From the NCBI GenBank assembly GCA_028282905.1, contig JANQGW010000052.1, positions 1 to 52,592 of the forward strand: a stretch of 52,592 bases of DNA, given 5' to 3'. The translations under genes and the position numbers were made by a program. Origin of the DNA: Sedimentisphaerales bacterium (GTDB taxonomy: Bacteria; Planctomycetota; Phycisphaerae; Sedimentisphaerales; Anaerohalosphaeraceae). How positions within the stretch are numbered: the first letter of the stretch is position 1; each line of letters begins with the position of its first letter. Of the stretch, positions 40,098 through 49,582 are shown one piece after another. The notes beneath the pieces were generated by a model. That model saw only the letters and a program-made list of their open reading frames with translations, did no database searches and had not been told where the DNA came from.

Positions 40098-41144
40098 CTA
40101 CGCACCCTCCCCTTGACAATCGGTCACGTCAACCAGTGACTGCTCGGACCGGGTTTGTTCGACAAACTGCTCAGCAATCGTCAGCGATTCATTAATCTGC
40201 TCATGACTGGGCTGGTACCGTGCGAATTTGACTAGGTCACAATGTTCCAAAAATTTTTGCAATTGCTGTTTATATTCCAGTTTTAATGCATCAGATGTTT
40301 TCAACTGCTCCAGAAATTCCTCGGTTGTCTGCTCAGGAGCACGCAGTCGGAAACGGTTCTCAATATACTGACGCAGGCAAATGCTGAGCTTTTCATAAAA
40401 CTCCTTAACGCGGCCCTGCTCAACCAGGTTTTCCCGGCTGATCGCCTGCAGCATCTCAAATGCGATCTCATGTGCTGCCCGGTACACACGCCGGATTTCC
40501 ACCGGGCGTTTGGGCCGCAGTCGCAGACCAATCACAACACCGGCCGCAATTAGAGCCGCCGCGGCCAGAGAAATCCAAAGCGGGATCAGATTGATCTTCA
40601 CATCCACCACATCGGAAATATCAGCAATTTCAAAATCATCCGCATCCGCTGAATACGCCGTAGTAATCTCAACGACAACTGGCTCGGTCGTCAATGTTCC
40701 GGGCGTATCATCGGGAGATTCTTTTTTCGAAAACTCAAATATCAACGCGTCAATCTCACAACTGCCCGTTTCCAGCGGTTCCAACTGGTATTGCCAAACG
40801 GTTGTCGTTCGATTATCGTCAGAAACCGACTGCGACTGTTGATCAAAGCGATAGATGCCGAATTGTTTGAGTGTTTCAGCAACGGCTGGCGTCTGCACAT
40901 CATAGTCCGGCTCGATCTTCGTCGTCATCCGCATGGTTACCAGATCGGAAAGAGCGGCCTTCTCACTGCTGACCTCAAGCCGCACACTTAGCGGGCCTTC
41001 TGAATAGAATTTATCAACCGCAAAATCCATCGGCTGCTGCGCATCGCCGGCAGGCTTTTTGTCACAGCCACAAAGAGCCGCCAGACCACACAGCAGCAGG
41101 CAAAAAACTCGTCGATTGATGGGTTGTTGCTTGTTTAACGCCAC
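40098..41144 (-). CDS. Membrane lipoprotein of the moxR-bat operon
   Basis: 348 residues. The signal has a lipobox (LLCGLAALCGC, Cys27). A beta-rich periplasmic domain (about 40-190, SVRLEVSSEKAALSDLVTMRM) similar in layout to BatD repeats is followed by one membrane helix (LIPLWISLAAAALIAAGVVIGL) and a cytoplasmic helical part (RVYRAAHEIAFEMLQAISRENL and onward) like the DUF4381-type proteins that sit between DUF58 and BatA in other genomes. A lipidated N-terminus plus a helix is unusual. Function unknown; location in the operon supports part of the Bat complex. Confidence 0.75.
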   Translation of the reverse strand: MALNKQQPINRRVFCLLLCGLAALCGCDKKPAGDAQQPMDFAVDKFYSEGPLSVRLEVSSEKAALSDLVTMRMTTKIEPDYDVQTPAVAETLKQFGIYRFDQQSQSVSDDNRTTTVWQYQLEPLETGSCEIDALIFEFSKKESPDDTPGTLTTEPVVVEITTAYSADADDFEIADISDVVDVKINLIPLWISLAAAALIAAGVVIGLRLRPKRPVEIRRVYRAAHEIAFEMLQAISRENLVEQGRVKEFYEKLSICLRQYIENRFRLRAPEQTTEEFLEQLKTSDALKLEYKQQLQKFLEHCDLVKFARYQPSHEQINESLTIAEQFVEQTRSEQSLVDVTDCQGEGA

Positions 41145-41147
41145 GTC

Positions 41148-42023
41148 TTACGCTCTCCGATGTCTTACATGGAAAAATTTTACCAGATCATGAATATACG
41201 GCCGGTTTGTGTCGATTGAAATCGTATCGACGTTAATCGAACGAAATTCCTGTGTCAGTTCATTGTGCCGTCGGGTGTTTTCCCGCTCATAAATTTTACG
41301 AAATGCCGACGACGATGCGTCAATCAGCCGCACCTGGCCGGTTTCGGCGTCCTGAAACTCCACCAAACCCACTTTGGGCAAAGCCGTCTCGGCCGGGTCC
41401 TGGACATTGACCGCAATCACATCGTGGCGTTTGTTGACCAGCGAGAGCGTCCGCAGGTAATCGGTCGCAATGAAATCTGACACCAGAAACACCGTCGCCC
41501 GCTTGCGAATCACCTTGGCCAGATAATCCAGCGCCGCCGGGATATGAGTCTTTTTATCGGTAATCTTAAAGCACAACAGTTCGCGAATCAGCCGCAGTAC
41601 ATGCGTCGTGCCTTTTTTAGGCGGGATATACAACTCCACCTGATCGGTAAAAATCATCAATCCGACTTTGTCATTGTTGCGAATGGCCGCGAATGCTAAT
41701 ACCGCACAGAACTCGGCGGCCAGTTCATTCTTGAGCCGGCCGCGTGTGCCGAAATTACCCGAGGCACTCATGTCCACCAGCAGCATCAAGGTCATTTCGC
41801 GTTCTTCAACAAACCGCTTGATATAGGGCTTTCCCGCGCGGGCGGTGACATTCCAGTCAATCGTTCGCACATCGTCGCCGGGGGTGTATTCGCGCACTTC
41901 TTCAAACTGCATTCCGCGGCCCTTAAACACGCTTTCGTACTGACCGGCAAAGCTGGCATTGACCATACGGGACGTATGAATCTGAATCTGCTTGATCTTT
42001 TTGACAAGTTCAGGCGACAACAT
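41148..42023 (-). CDS. DUF58 protein of the moxR-bat operon
   Basis: 291 residues. The DUF58 signature is present: REYTPGDDVRTIDWNVTARAGKPYIKRF and then EREMTLMLLVDMSASGNFGTRG, which starts a vWA-like fold with a MIDAS variant (DMSASG). It is soluble. The gene lies 24 bp after moxR and 3 bp before the lipoprotein gene. Such proteins accompany MoxR ATPases and may be their clients. Confidence 0.94.
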   Translation of the reverse strand: MLSPELVKKIKQIQIHTSRMVNASFAGQYESVFKGRGMQFEEVREYTPGDDVRTIDWNVTARAGKPYIKRFVEEREMTLMLLVDMSASGNFGTRGRLKNELAAEFCAVLAFAAIRNNDKVGLMIFTDQVELYIPPKKGTTHVLRLIRELLCFKITDKKTHIPAALDYLAKVIRKRATVFLVSDFIATDYLRTLSLVNKRHDVIAVNVQDPAETALPKVGLVEFQDAETGQVRLIDASSSAFRKIYERENTRRHNELTQEFRSINVDTISIDTNRPYIHDLVKFFHVRHRRA

Positions 42024-42047
42024 GACTAAATCCTTACCTGTGCTTAA

Positions 42048-43037
42048 TTACGGTACTTCAATGTTGTCGAAAACGGTCTGGATCACGTCTTCGCTGGTTT
42101 TGTCCTCAGCCTCGGCCTCGTAACTGACCAGCACGCGGTGCCGCAGCACGTCAGTACCGATGGACTTGACGTCCTGCGGCGTCACATAGCCCCGACCATT
42201 GATAAACGCCATCGCCTTGGCCGCCAAGGCCAGAAAGATGGACGCACGGGGAGACGCCCCGAAATTGATATAATCCTTGAGATTTAACCCGTATTTTTCC
42301 GGTTCACGTGTCGCATAAACGATATCAACAATATAATCCTTGATTTTATCATCGATATAAATCTGATCAATGACTGAGCGAACCTCCATAATTTCTTCCG
42401 GCGTAATAACCTGCTGAATATCAAAGGCCGTTTTAGTCGCCGACATCCGGTCCAGAATCTGCCGTTCTTCTTCTTTCGTCGGATAATCAATCTGGATTTT
42501 CAGCATAAAGCGGTCCAGCTGCGCTTCCGGCAGCGGATATGTGCCCTCCTGTTCAATCGGGTTTTGCGTGGCCAGCACTAAAAACGGCTGCGGAATCTCA
42601 AATGTTTCGTCACCGATTGTGACCTGCCGCTCCTGCATTGCCTCCAGCAAAGCACTCTGGACCTTGGCGGGGGCACGGTTGATTTCGTCGGCAAGGATAA
42701 TATTGGCAAAAATCGGCCCTTTTCGGACATAAAATTCGCCGTCCGACTGGCGGTAAATCTGCGTTCCCGTCAAATCCGCCGGAAGCAGGTCCGGCGTAAA
42801 CTGAATCCGCTGAAAACGGGCCGAAATCGCCTGTGCTAACACCGTCACCGCCGTGGTTTTGGCCAGTCCCGGCACACCTTCGATCAAGATATGCCCGTTG
42901 GACAGAATCGCCACCAGCATTCGCTCCAGCATATACCGCTGGCCGATGATCACTTTGTCGAATTCATTCAACAGCAGTCGAATAAAGGAGCTTTTCTCCT
43001 CGACAATTTTGCCGATTTGCTGAATATCCATTGTCAT
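42048..43037 (-). CDS. moxR: MoxR-family AAA ATPase
   Basis: 329 residues from the ATG at 43037, preceded by GGAGG at 10 bp. A longer frame to 43088 lacks a site. Walker A is GVPGLAKTT, Walker B is LADEINRAP, with sensor region QERQVTIGDETFEIPQPFLVLATQNPIEQEGTYPLPEAQLDRFM, characteristic of MoxR. It is a chaperone-like ATPase that prepares metal-binding vWA proteins. First gene of the eight-gene operon running to batE. A promoter is at 43168-43195. Confidence 0.97.
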   Translation of the reverse strand: MTMDIQQIGKIVEEKSSFIRLLLNEFDKVIIGQRYMLERMLVAILSNGHILIEGVPGLAKTTAVTVLAQAISARFQRIQFTPDLLPADLTGTQIYRQSDGEFYVRKGPIFANIILADEINRAPAKVQSALLEAMQERQVTIGDETFEIPQPFLVLATQNPIEQEGTYPLPEAQLDRFMLKIQIDYPTKEEERQILDRMSATKTAFDIQQVITPEEIMEVRSVIDQIYIDDKIKDYIVDIVYATREPEKYGLNLKDYINFGASPRASIFLALAAKAMAFINGRGYVTPQDVKSIGTDVLRHRVLVSYEAEAEDKTSEDVIQTVFDNIEVP

Positions 43038-43167
43038 ACTATACAGACCTCCGCTATTTATAATGTTCAGAGATTTCCTACCAGACACTTCATTGAGGGC
43101 GGCAGTCGCCGTTGTGTTTCACATTTTTTCAGGTTTTCCAGCCAAACCGCCGCTACTGACACAGCGT

Positions 43168-43195
43168 ATTATGACAATTTAAAGAAAAATTTCAA
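43168..43195 (-). promoter_or_regulatory. Promoter of the moxR-bat operon
   Basis: On the minus strand TTGAAA (43190-43195), 16 bp, CATAAT (43168-43173). A start near 43161 gives a leader of about 124 bases. Confidence 0.5.
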
Positions 43196-43284
43196 GTCTT
43201 TCATACATAAATACACTCTATTCCAGAAGGGTTTATCTTGATACAGGTTTAAATTTCCTCCGAATTGATCATATTCACTCGATT

Positions 43285-43334
43285 CATAAAAACTGAATAC
43301 CCGCAAGAGCATAACACAATCTCTTGCGGGTATT
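43285..43334 (-). terminator. Intrinsic terminator of the radical SAM gene
   Basis: A perfect 14-bp stem, AATACCCGCAAGAG (43296-43309) with CTCTTGCGGGTATT (43321-43334), 11-nt loop, then CAGTTTTTAT on the minus strand. It is 88 bp past the gene's stop. Between it and moxR, 43089-43284, only the promoter is recognised. Confidence 0.8.
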
Positions 43335-43421
43335 TCAGGCCGTGAAAGGAGATTACCGGGTACACACGCTTTTGAGCAAATCCTTTCGTTTAAATTTCAG
43401 GCTGTTTTTGATGACTTTCAC

Positions 43422-44921
43422 TTATCCCCATGATGACGATGAAAACAATAATGTCCAAACGCCCATGGAAACCCACATGGAAACGATAATCCAATAGAGT
43501 ACAGGCGATTGTTTTCTTGGTATCACGTCCAGTAGATAGGTCCAGCCGCTGCGCAGGTCATTGGCTGCCCAGATTAGAAAAAACACACCCCAAATCCAGT
43601 AAATATTGGAAAACAGACCAATACCGATAATGATAAGACCGAGAATGGACTTCCAGTGCTTTATTGGCCCGGAAGAATTTTGAGGCAGTATCGGGATCTG
43701 GTTGTCGCTATCAATCGAATCAACCTGCACACTGTTTTTTCCCTTCTTTAACTTTTCGCTTTGCTGCCAAACCCACCAGGTTCCCTCCTCCAGCTCTTTT
43801 GGTGTCATTTGCTTCGGCTGGTACACGGCATGAGAACCGTCATATTTCGACCAGTCTTTGGTCAGGATACGCCCCTCTTTGTCAAGTTCTTCAAACGTCC
43901 GGCTGCCGGGAAACGGTATCAGCAAATGCGGATACACCTCGTCAAAACCGATATCTTTGATATAAGCAATCGTATCTTCAAAAATATTTTTATCATGTGC
44001 ATCAAAGCCAAACAGAAAATCCGAAACCACACGAATTCCATGAGACTGAATCGTTTTAACCAGTTCCTTAATTTCTTCCGGCTTGACAAATCCCTTGCCC
44101 TGGTCTTTTAAGGCCTGTTTGGAAATGGTTTCGATACCAAACAGCATGATTTCGATGCCGGCTTCTTTGGCCGCTCTAAGCAGTTCTTCATCTTTACCGA
44201 TTAAGATCGTCGTTTCGGCAAACAGCTTTTTCTTCAGCGGTTTTAAAGCCGCAAACAATTCCAGCGCATACTCTCGATTCGCCGTCAGATTATCCGAATG
44301 CAGTTCAATCCACTCAACTGGACATTTCTTTATTTCCTCGACAATGTTCTCAATTGGACGCAATCGAAAACTATCCGTAAACTGATGCACCAGGCAAAAA
44401 GCACAATTAAACGGACAGCCGCGAGAAACGACGACTGACCAGGTATAATTATATTTTCGCATCGGAACAAGATCGGTCGGATACGGTTTTAATTCAGCCA
44501 GGACCAGCGGTTCTGTACGCTGATACCGTCGCTTGAGTGTGCCGGCCTCCACATCAGCCAGTAACTGTTCCCAAATCCCTTCGACTTCGCCGACCATCAT
44601 CGCATCTGCATGCTCCAGGGCCTCATCCTGATTAAACGCCGTATGCAACCCGCCCAGAACGGTCACACGATCTTTCTGTTTAAATGTCTCAACAATTTCA
44701 TACGCCCGCAGCGCATCGGGAGTGGACATAAACACAGCAATCACATCCGCATCGGATTTGAAATTGGTCTTCATGCCGATGGTTTCATCCGCCATCTCAA
44801 TATCAATCCCCGCCGGCGTCGCAGCCGCGGCCGAAAAAATATTCTGCGGAGGCCCGCCTGTCATCTTTTTATACTCGGAATATGAACTGCCGGCAGAAGC
44901 TTTAATCAAATATACTTTCAT
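43422..44921 (-). CDS. B12-type radical SAM protein with fused membrane tail
   Basis: 499 residues. Residues 1-140 are a B12-binding-like fold (VIAVFMSTPDALRAYEIVETF, VTVLGGLHTAFNQDEALEHADAMMVGEVEG). Residues 160-385 form the radical SAM barrel with C169-x3-C173-x2-C176 (SRGCPFNCAFC), EIMLFGIET and LLIPFPGSRTFEEL. Residues about 415-490 add three or four membrane helices (SILGLIIIGIGLFSNIYWIW, VLYWIIVSMWVSMGVWTLLF), not usual for the family. Members modify lipids, bacteriochlorins or natural products. A membrane-bound substrate fits the tail. Substrate unknown. Single gene with its own terminator. Confidence 0.82.
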   Translation of the reverse strand: MKVYLIKASAGSSYSEYKKMTGGPPQNIFSAAAATPAGIDIEMADETIGMKTNFKSDADVIAVFMSTPDALRAYEIVETFKQKDRVTVLGGLHTAFNQDEALEHADAMMVGEVEGIWEQLLADVEAGTLKRRYQRTEPLVLAELKPYPTDLVPMRKYNYTWSVVVSRGCPFNCAFCLVHQFTDSFRLRPIENIVEEIKKCPVEWIELHSDNLTANREYALELFAALKPLKKKLFAETTILIGKDEELLRAAKEAGIEIMLFGIETISKQALKDQGKGFVKPEEIKELVKTIQSHGIRVVSDFLFGFDAHDKNIFEDTIAYIKDIGFDEVYPHLLIPFPGSRTFEELDKEGRILTKDWSKYDGSHAVYQPKQMTPKELEEGTWWVWQQSEKLKKGKNSVQVDSIDSDNQIPILPQNSSGPIKHWKSILGLIIIGIGLFSNIYWIWGVFFLIWAANDLRSGWTYLLDVIPRKQSPVLYWIIVSMWVSMGVWTLLFSSSSWG

Positions 44922-44981
44922 TGGAAATACCTTTCAATAATCTCAGTGGTAAAACCGAATAATCTGTTCTGGTACAATCTG

Positions 44982-45614
44982 TTATGACTCTGTTGAACCG
45001 GTTGCCATCTGAACGACAATAGAAACCAATTGCGATGCCAACTGATCATGATTTTCAAGATACGCATTCAGCCCCGGCGCAACCGCATCAATGAATTGTC
45101 CGTATTGACCAAATGTATCGAGCAAACCGATTAACCCCACAACCGCGAAACGCACGTGGGAGTCATCAGCCGACCGATTCACGATCCGACCGATCATGTC
45201 GGCCACAAAGTCAGCTTGCGGCTTAAAGTACGCCTCCGCAATTTCTTTAAATACCGCACTCGGCTGCCAGCACTCGCAGGCAATTAGTGATGACTGCCAA
45301 TTGGACTCCGATTGAGCCTGATACCTCTTGATCGACTCAGAGATAATCACATGCAGCGACTGACGAGGATCAAGCCTGCAAAGCTGCTGCTGTTGCTCAG
45401 GTGTAAAGGAATTTTCCCGACACGCCTCCAGTAAAACTTCACGATATAGGGCCTCTTTGCTGCCAAAATGATAATTTAAAGCACTGATCTGCGTTTCAGC
45501 CTTTTTGGCAATGTCACGCACCGTCACAGCACTGAAACCCATTTCGGCAAAAAGCTCTCCCGCCGCGGCTATCAGTTTGGCACGAGTTTTCATGGAATCT
45601 TTGGAACTTCCCAT
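44982..45614 (-). CDS. TetR-family regulator (CecR-like)
   Basis: 210 residues from the ATG at 45614, with AGGAGT upstream. Residues about 8-55 hold a TetR helix-turn-helix (MKTRAKLIAAAGELFAEMGFSAVTVRDIAKKAETQISALNYHFGSKEALYREVL). The C-terminal ligand domain (about 70-205) resembles that of CecR/YbiH. CecR-like regulators sit next to ABC exporter genes with a membrane-fusion protein, just as here. Divergent from the efflux operon, with a palindrome over its own promoter, so autorepression and control of the pump are expected. Confidence 0.88.
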   Translation of the reverse strand: MGSSKDSMKTRAKLIAAAGELFAEMGFSAVTVRDIAKKAETQISALNYHFGSKEALYREVLLEACRENSFTPEQQQQLCRLDPRQSLHVIISESIKRYQAQSESNWQSSLIACECWQPSAVFKEIAEAYFKPQADFVADMIGRIVNRSADDSHVRFAVVGLIGLLDTFGQYGQFIDAVAPGLNAYLENHDQLASQLVSIVVQMATGSTES

Positions 45615-45713
45615 GAGGGGACTCCTAAAAAATTCTGTTTTCCTATTAATAGGCCGAAAACCAGCAACAAATGGCACTGCCTTCAGCACAAAACAGCGAA
45701 TAAACTTGAAATT

Positions 45714-45751
45714 GAACATTCGTTTAGAACAAATGTACTAAACAAATGTTC
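45714..45751. promoter_or_regulatory. TetR operator palindrome
   Basis: GAACATTCGTTTAG (45714-45727), 10-bp spacer, CTAAACAAATGTTC (45738-45751): 13 of 14 positions are symmetric. It overlaps the -10 box and most of the spacer of the regulator's promoter. The spacer itself (AACAAATGTA) repeats part of the arm, so it may carry a further half-site. Confidence 0.75.
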
Positions 45752-45760
45752 CGAAGTCAA
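45732..45760 (-). promoter_or_regulatory. Promoter of the TetR regulator
   Basis: On the minus strand TTGACT (45755-45760), exactly 17 bp, TACATT (45732-45737), a good housekeeping promoter. The leader is about 110 bases. The remaining divergent region (45761-46016, 256 bp) must hold the pump promoter, but I see only weak candidates, such as TTGTAA at 45895 with AACAAT 17 bp on. Confidence 0.65.
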
Positions 45761-46016
45761 GGTTTATTTGCAATCCGATCAAAATTACAGCCAAAATATT
45801 CGATTAAGCCACAAAAACGCATATATTTCGCTCTGCGAAAAAGAAAACTCATCTAAGAAAACCATCACATTTTTTCATGATTTCCGCAGATTTCTTGTAA
45901 ATTTGGGTTTTTCCTGTAACAATATAGCTGGTTGTTCGTTCTAATAGGTAAGAAGTCGCCGCGGCACATGGTCGGGGTGAATTTATCTTGCAATTATTTA
46001 TACTAAGGACGGTCCC

Positions 46017-47417
46017 GTGAAGAAGAAAACGATTGTCATTTCCATTGTCTGCATTGCCGGCGTCGCGATGGCTTTTTCAGGTCTTAAAAAGAAGATAGCA
46101 GCCCAGAAAGGCATACATAACACGACGCAGGTGCGGATTGAAAAGATCACCCCCGCCGAATTCATCGAAATTGTCAATGCCCCCGGCGAAATCAGGCCCA
46201 AAACCAAGGTCGATATCAGTGCCAAAGTCTCAGCGCGAATTACCGAACTGCCCTTTGAAGAAGGCGACACCGTTACCGGCGGCGACCCGGATGCCACCCC
46301 CCCGAAAGAGGCCTCCCTGCTAATTCGACTCGACGCAAAAGACTATGAAAGCCAGTTGCGCAGCGCCGAGGCCAACCGCGATGCCCAGATGGCTCGCATT
46401 GAGGTGGAAAAATCGCAAATTCTTTCACAGAAGGCAACACTGGAAGGCACCAAGGCTACACTCGACCAGAAAAAACTCGAGTTTGAGCGTCAGAAAAAAT
46501 TGCTCGAAACACAGGATGTCAGCCAGTCCAGCTTTGACCTGATCCGCTCCAATCTGCAGGAACTTGAATCACGCTATGAATCATCCCGGCATTCGATCAA
46601 GGCCGCTGAGCAGAATCTGGTAGTCATGCAGCATAATCTCAAGGCCGCCGAAGCGGGGATTGAAGAAGTTCGCGAAACGCTGAGCTATACCACCATGTAT
46701 TCGCCGATTGACGGGATTATCACGCAGATCAACGCCGAAGTCGGTGAGGTCGTCATGACCGGTACCATGAACAACCCCGGCACGGTGATTATGCAAGTCG
46801 CCGATTTATCGGAAATGATGCTGCTGGCAGAACTGGATGAATCCAACGTCGGACAGGTCGAAATTGGCCAGAAGGCCACGATTCACGTCCCGGCTTTCTG
46901 GGAAGAGGAGTTTGAAGGCGTCGTCCAGAACATCGCCCTGACTCACCGCATGAGTAATACCGGCGCCAAATACTACAAAACCGAAATTCTGATCAAAGGT
47001 GATGTCAGCAAACTGCGATGCGGCTTGACCGCAGATGTGGATATCGAAACCAACCGCTCACAAAACGTCATCAAAGTTCCCAGCCAGTCAGTCCTGGCGA
47101 GACGATTTGACAGCCTGCCGCTGGATATCACCAACGATAATCCCATCGTCGATAAGAAGAAAACGGATATTCCAGTGGTTTACCGCCTGATTGACGGCAA
47201 GGCCGTGGTAACACCGGTGAAAATCGGCCCCAGCGATCTGACGCACACGCTTATTCGAGACGGTCTTTCCGAAGAGGATACCGTCATCGTCGGTCCGTAT
47301 AAGATTCTCGATACGCTCCGTCATGACATGGATGTCGTCGAAGAAACCGCTAAGCAGGATGCCAAAAAACTGGAAAACGGCAAGAAACCGAATGCCAAGG
47401 ACAAGGATAAAGAGTAA
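46017..47417 (+). CDS. Membrane-fusion protein of a MacAB-type efflux pump
   Basis: 466 residues from a GTG with AAGGACGG upstream. One N-terminal membrane anchor ([18 protein letters not shown]) is followed by the HlyD/MacA pattern: a biotinyl-lipoyl-like half ([28 protein letters not shown]), a long coiled coil (about 110-210), the second lipoyl half ([26 protein letters not shown]) and beta-barrel domains. A charged tail ([17 protein letters not shown]) is odd but plausible. It joins the inner-membrane permease to the TolC-like channel. First gene of the pump operon. Confidence 0.93.
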   Translation: MKKKTIVISIVCIAGVAMAFSGLKKKIAAQKGIHNTTQVRIEKITPAEFIEIVNAPGEIRPKTKVDISAKVSARITELPFEEGDTVTGGDPDATPPKEASLLIRLDAKDYESQLRSAEANRDAQMARIEVEKSQILSQKATLEGTKATLDQKKLEFERQKKLLETQDVSQSSFDLIRSNLQELESRYESSRHSIKAAEQNLVVMQHNLKAAEAGIEEVRETLSYTTMYSPIDGIITQINAEVGEVVMTGTMNNPGTVIMQVADLSEMMLLAELDESNVGQVEIGQKATIHVPAFWEEEFEGVVQNIALTHRMSNTGAKYYKTEILIKGDVSKLRCGLTADVDIETNRSQNVIKVPSQSVLARRFDSLPLDITNDNPIVDKKKTDIPVVYRLIDGKAVVTPVKIGPSDLTHTLIRDGLSEEDTVIVGPYKILDTLRHDMDVVEETAKQDAKKLENGKKPNAKDKDKE

Positions 47418-47439
47418 TTGCAATCATCAACGGCCGCCT

Positions 47440-48189
47440 ATGATCCAGCAAAGCAACAAACCCGTTATTCGCATTAAGAATCTGACCCGCACGTATAAAA
47501 TCGGCACCGAAAGCGTCCATGCACTCCGCGGCGTCGATCTTGAGGTCTGTCAAAATGAATATGTCGCCGTCATGGGCCACAGCGGTTCCGGCAAGAGTAC
47601 GCTCATGAATCTGCTGGGCTGTCTGGACATGGCCAACGCCGGCGAATATGAACTCAACGGCATTATGACCACCCGAATGAGTGCCGCCAGTCTGGCCCAC
47701 GTTCGCAACCAGCAAATCGGTTTTGTGTTCCAATCTTTTGAGCTATTGCCGCGAATGACCGCACAGAAAAATGTGGAACTGCCGCTGATTTATTCGGAAA
47801 TGCCGTTCTGGAAACGCCGCAAATTAGCTAAACAGGCATTAGAACGCGTGGGCCTTGGCGCTCGCATCGACCACAAGCCCAACCAGCTCAGCGGCGGTGA
47901 AAAACAGCGCGTCGCCGTGGCTCGCGCACTGGTCAGCAGCCCCAGTATCCTGCTGGCCGACGAACCGACCGGCAATCTCGACAGTAAAACCAGCGCCAGC
48001 ATTATGCAGTTATTCGAGCAGCTCTATGCTGAAGGCCAGACGATCATCATGGTTACGCACGAATCGGACATTGCCGCCCACGCCCGACGGGTGGTGCGGA
48101 TGCGGGACGGACAAATTGTCAGCGACCTGCCGATCGAACAGGATCCGGTCAACACCCACAACCAGGGGCCAGAGGAGGCGCCGCAATGA
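47440..48189 (+). CDS. ABC transporter ATPase of the efflux pump
   Basis: 249 residues from the ATG at 47440. Walker [10 protein letters not shown], signature [15 protein letters not shown] and Walker [13 protein letters not shown] with the following Asp. The set belongs to the LolD/MacB ATPase group. Its stop overlaps the permease start by 4 bp (ATGA), 22 bp after the membrane-fusion gene. It powers the efflux pump with the permease downstream. ATPase and permease are separate here, unlike one-chain MacB. Confidence 0.95.
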   Translation: MIQQSNKPVIRIKNLTRTYKIGTESVHALRGVDLEVCQNEYVAVMGHSGSGKSTLMNLLGCLDMANAGEYELNGIMTTRMSAASLAHVRNQQIGFVFQSFELLPRMTAQKNVELPLIYSEMPFWKRRKLAKQALERVGLGARIDHKPNQLSGGEKQRVAVARALVSSPSILLADEPTGNLDSKTSASIMQLFEQLYAEGQTIIMVTHESDIAAHARRVVRMRDGQIVSDLPIEQDPVNTHNQGPEEAPQ

Positions 48190-49451
48190 AAAAACTTCTG
48201 CTGATTCCCATTCTGCTGCTGCGTCTGATTACGCAAAGCGCCCTGCTGGCGCTCAATCAAATCTGGGTCAACAAAACCCGCAGCATTCTGACAACGCTGG
48301 GCATTATCATCGGCGTTTCTTCCGTCTCAGCGGTGATCGCGGCCATGAGCGGCATGAACAACAAGATCATGGAAAACTTCGAGACGTTCGGTACCAAGAA
48401 GATATTCCTTTGGCCGCAGCGTCCCGACTCCGGCTCGAAAAAAAATCTTGACTGGTGGCAAATCCGCTTCAAGGAAGAAGAGTTCGAGGACATGCTGGAA
48501 TACTGCCCATCGGTGGAGTTTCGGTCCTTTGTCTCGGACGGACGAAATCTGCCGGCACGGGCCGACGATACCACTGTCGAGGCCGTGAGACTCAATGGTG
48601 TGGAAACACACTGGTTTGATATCGAAAACCGCGAGATTATGATGGGCCGGCCCTTTTCGCACCTCGACGAAACGCAGGGACGCAAGGTCTGTATCATCTC
48701 CAAACAACTGCGTGACAAGCTGAAGATGGACCGCGAATGCCTGGGGCAGACGATCACCTTCGGCCATCATATGTTCCTGGTCGTTGGCCTGCTGGAAGAA
48801 AAACCGGGAATGATGTTTGACGAGGGCAACCGTGATAACCTCGAAGCGTATATCCCGTTTAAAACCATGCGAAAAATCAACAACAACCGCTGGTTCAGCG
48901 TCATCGCAAGCTGTAAAAGCACCGATGTGGCCGAAGAAGCCAAGGCGGAAATCCAGTTTTTTCTGCGGCGAACCCGTAAAATCCGCCCCGGCGAACCGGA
49001 TACCTTCAGAGTCATGGTCATGGAAAATGAAATTAAGCAAGTGATGAAAGTTTTTGGCATGATCTCCATGGTCGCCTTCGGCATCGTCAGCATTTCGCTG
49101 CTGGTTGGCGGCGTGGGAATTATGAATATTATGCTGGTATCCGTCTCGGAACGGACGCGGGAAATCGGCCTGCGCAAAGCTGTCGGCGCCAGGCCATCGG
49201 CGATTTTAACGCAGTTTCTGGTCGAGGCGGTCGTGCTGTGTTTAATCGGCGGATGCATTGGTCTCTTCCTGGGACACGGACTGGCTGTTACGATCTCCAA
49301 AGTGGTGCCGATGATGGAAAGCACACGGATTCCCCTTTGGGCCGTTTTACTGTCGTTTGGTTTTTCGGCACTGGTCGGCATTGTTTTTGGCATGTTCCCG
49401 GCCATCAAAGCAGCCCGGCTGAATCCGATTGATGCCCTGCGGCATGAATAA
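48186..49451 (+). CDS. MacB-like ABC permease
   Basis: 421 residues. An N-terminal helix ([32 protein letters not shown]), a large periplasmic MacB domain (about 45-265) and three C-terminal helices with the FtsX-type signature ([35 protein letters not shown]) are typical. It moves its substrate mechanically across the periplasm with the fusion protein and TolC-like partner. Overlaps the ATPase gene by 4 bp. Confidence 0.95.
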   Translation: MKKLLLIPILLLRLITQSALLALNQIWVNKTRSILTTLGIIIGVSSVSAVIAAMSGMNNKIMENFETFGTKKIFLWPQRPDSGSKKNLDWWQIRFKEEEFEDMLEYCPSVEFRSFVSDGRNLPARADDTTVEAVRLNGVETHWFDIENREIMMGRPFSHLDETQGRKVCIISKQLRDKLKMDRECLGQTITFGHHMFLVVGLLEEKPGMMFDEGNRDNLEAYIPFKTMRKINNNRWFSVIASCKSTDVAEEAKAEIQFFLRRTRKIRPGEPDTFRVMVMENEIKQVMKVFGMISMVAFGIVSISLLVGGVGIMNIMLVSVSERTREIGLRKAVGARPSAILTQFLVEAVVLCLIGGCIGLFLGHGLAVTISKVVPMMESTRIPLWAVLLSFGFSALVGIVFGMFPAIKAARLNPIDALRHE

Positions 49452-49483
49452 TAAAATCAAAAAGCAAAGTGAACAATTAATGA

Positions 49484-49542
49484 ATCCCGACAATGTCGGG
49501 ATAGCTGTTTAAATAGATCCCTCGGCTGCGCTCGGGATGACA
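49484..49542. repeat. Extragenic palindromes between permease and TolC-like gene
   Basis: A perfect 9-bp stem ATCCCGACA/TGTCGGGAT (49484-49502) is followed by a second repeat ATCCCTCGGCTGCGCTCGGG ending in ATGACA (49517-49542). The latter is a widespread dispersed sequence. Both resemble the palindromes at 20.97 and 26.0 kb. Confidence 0.6.
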
Positions 49543-49582
49543 TATTCGAGCTCAATGGTTCGCAATAATACAGGATTGAAAA

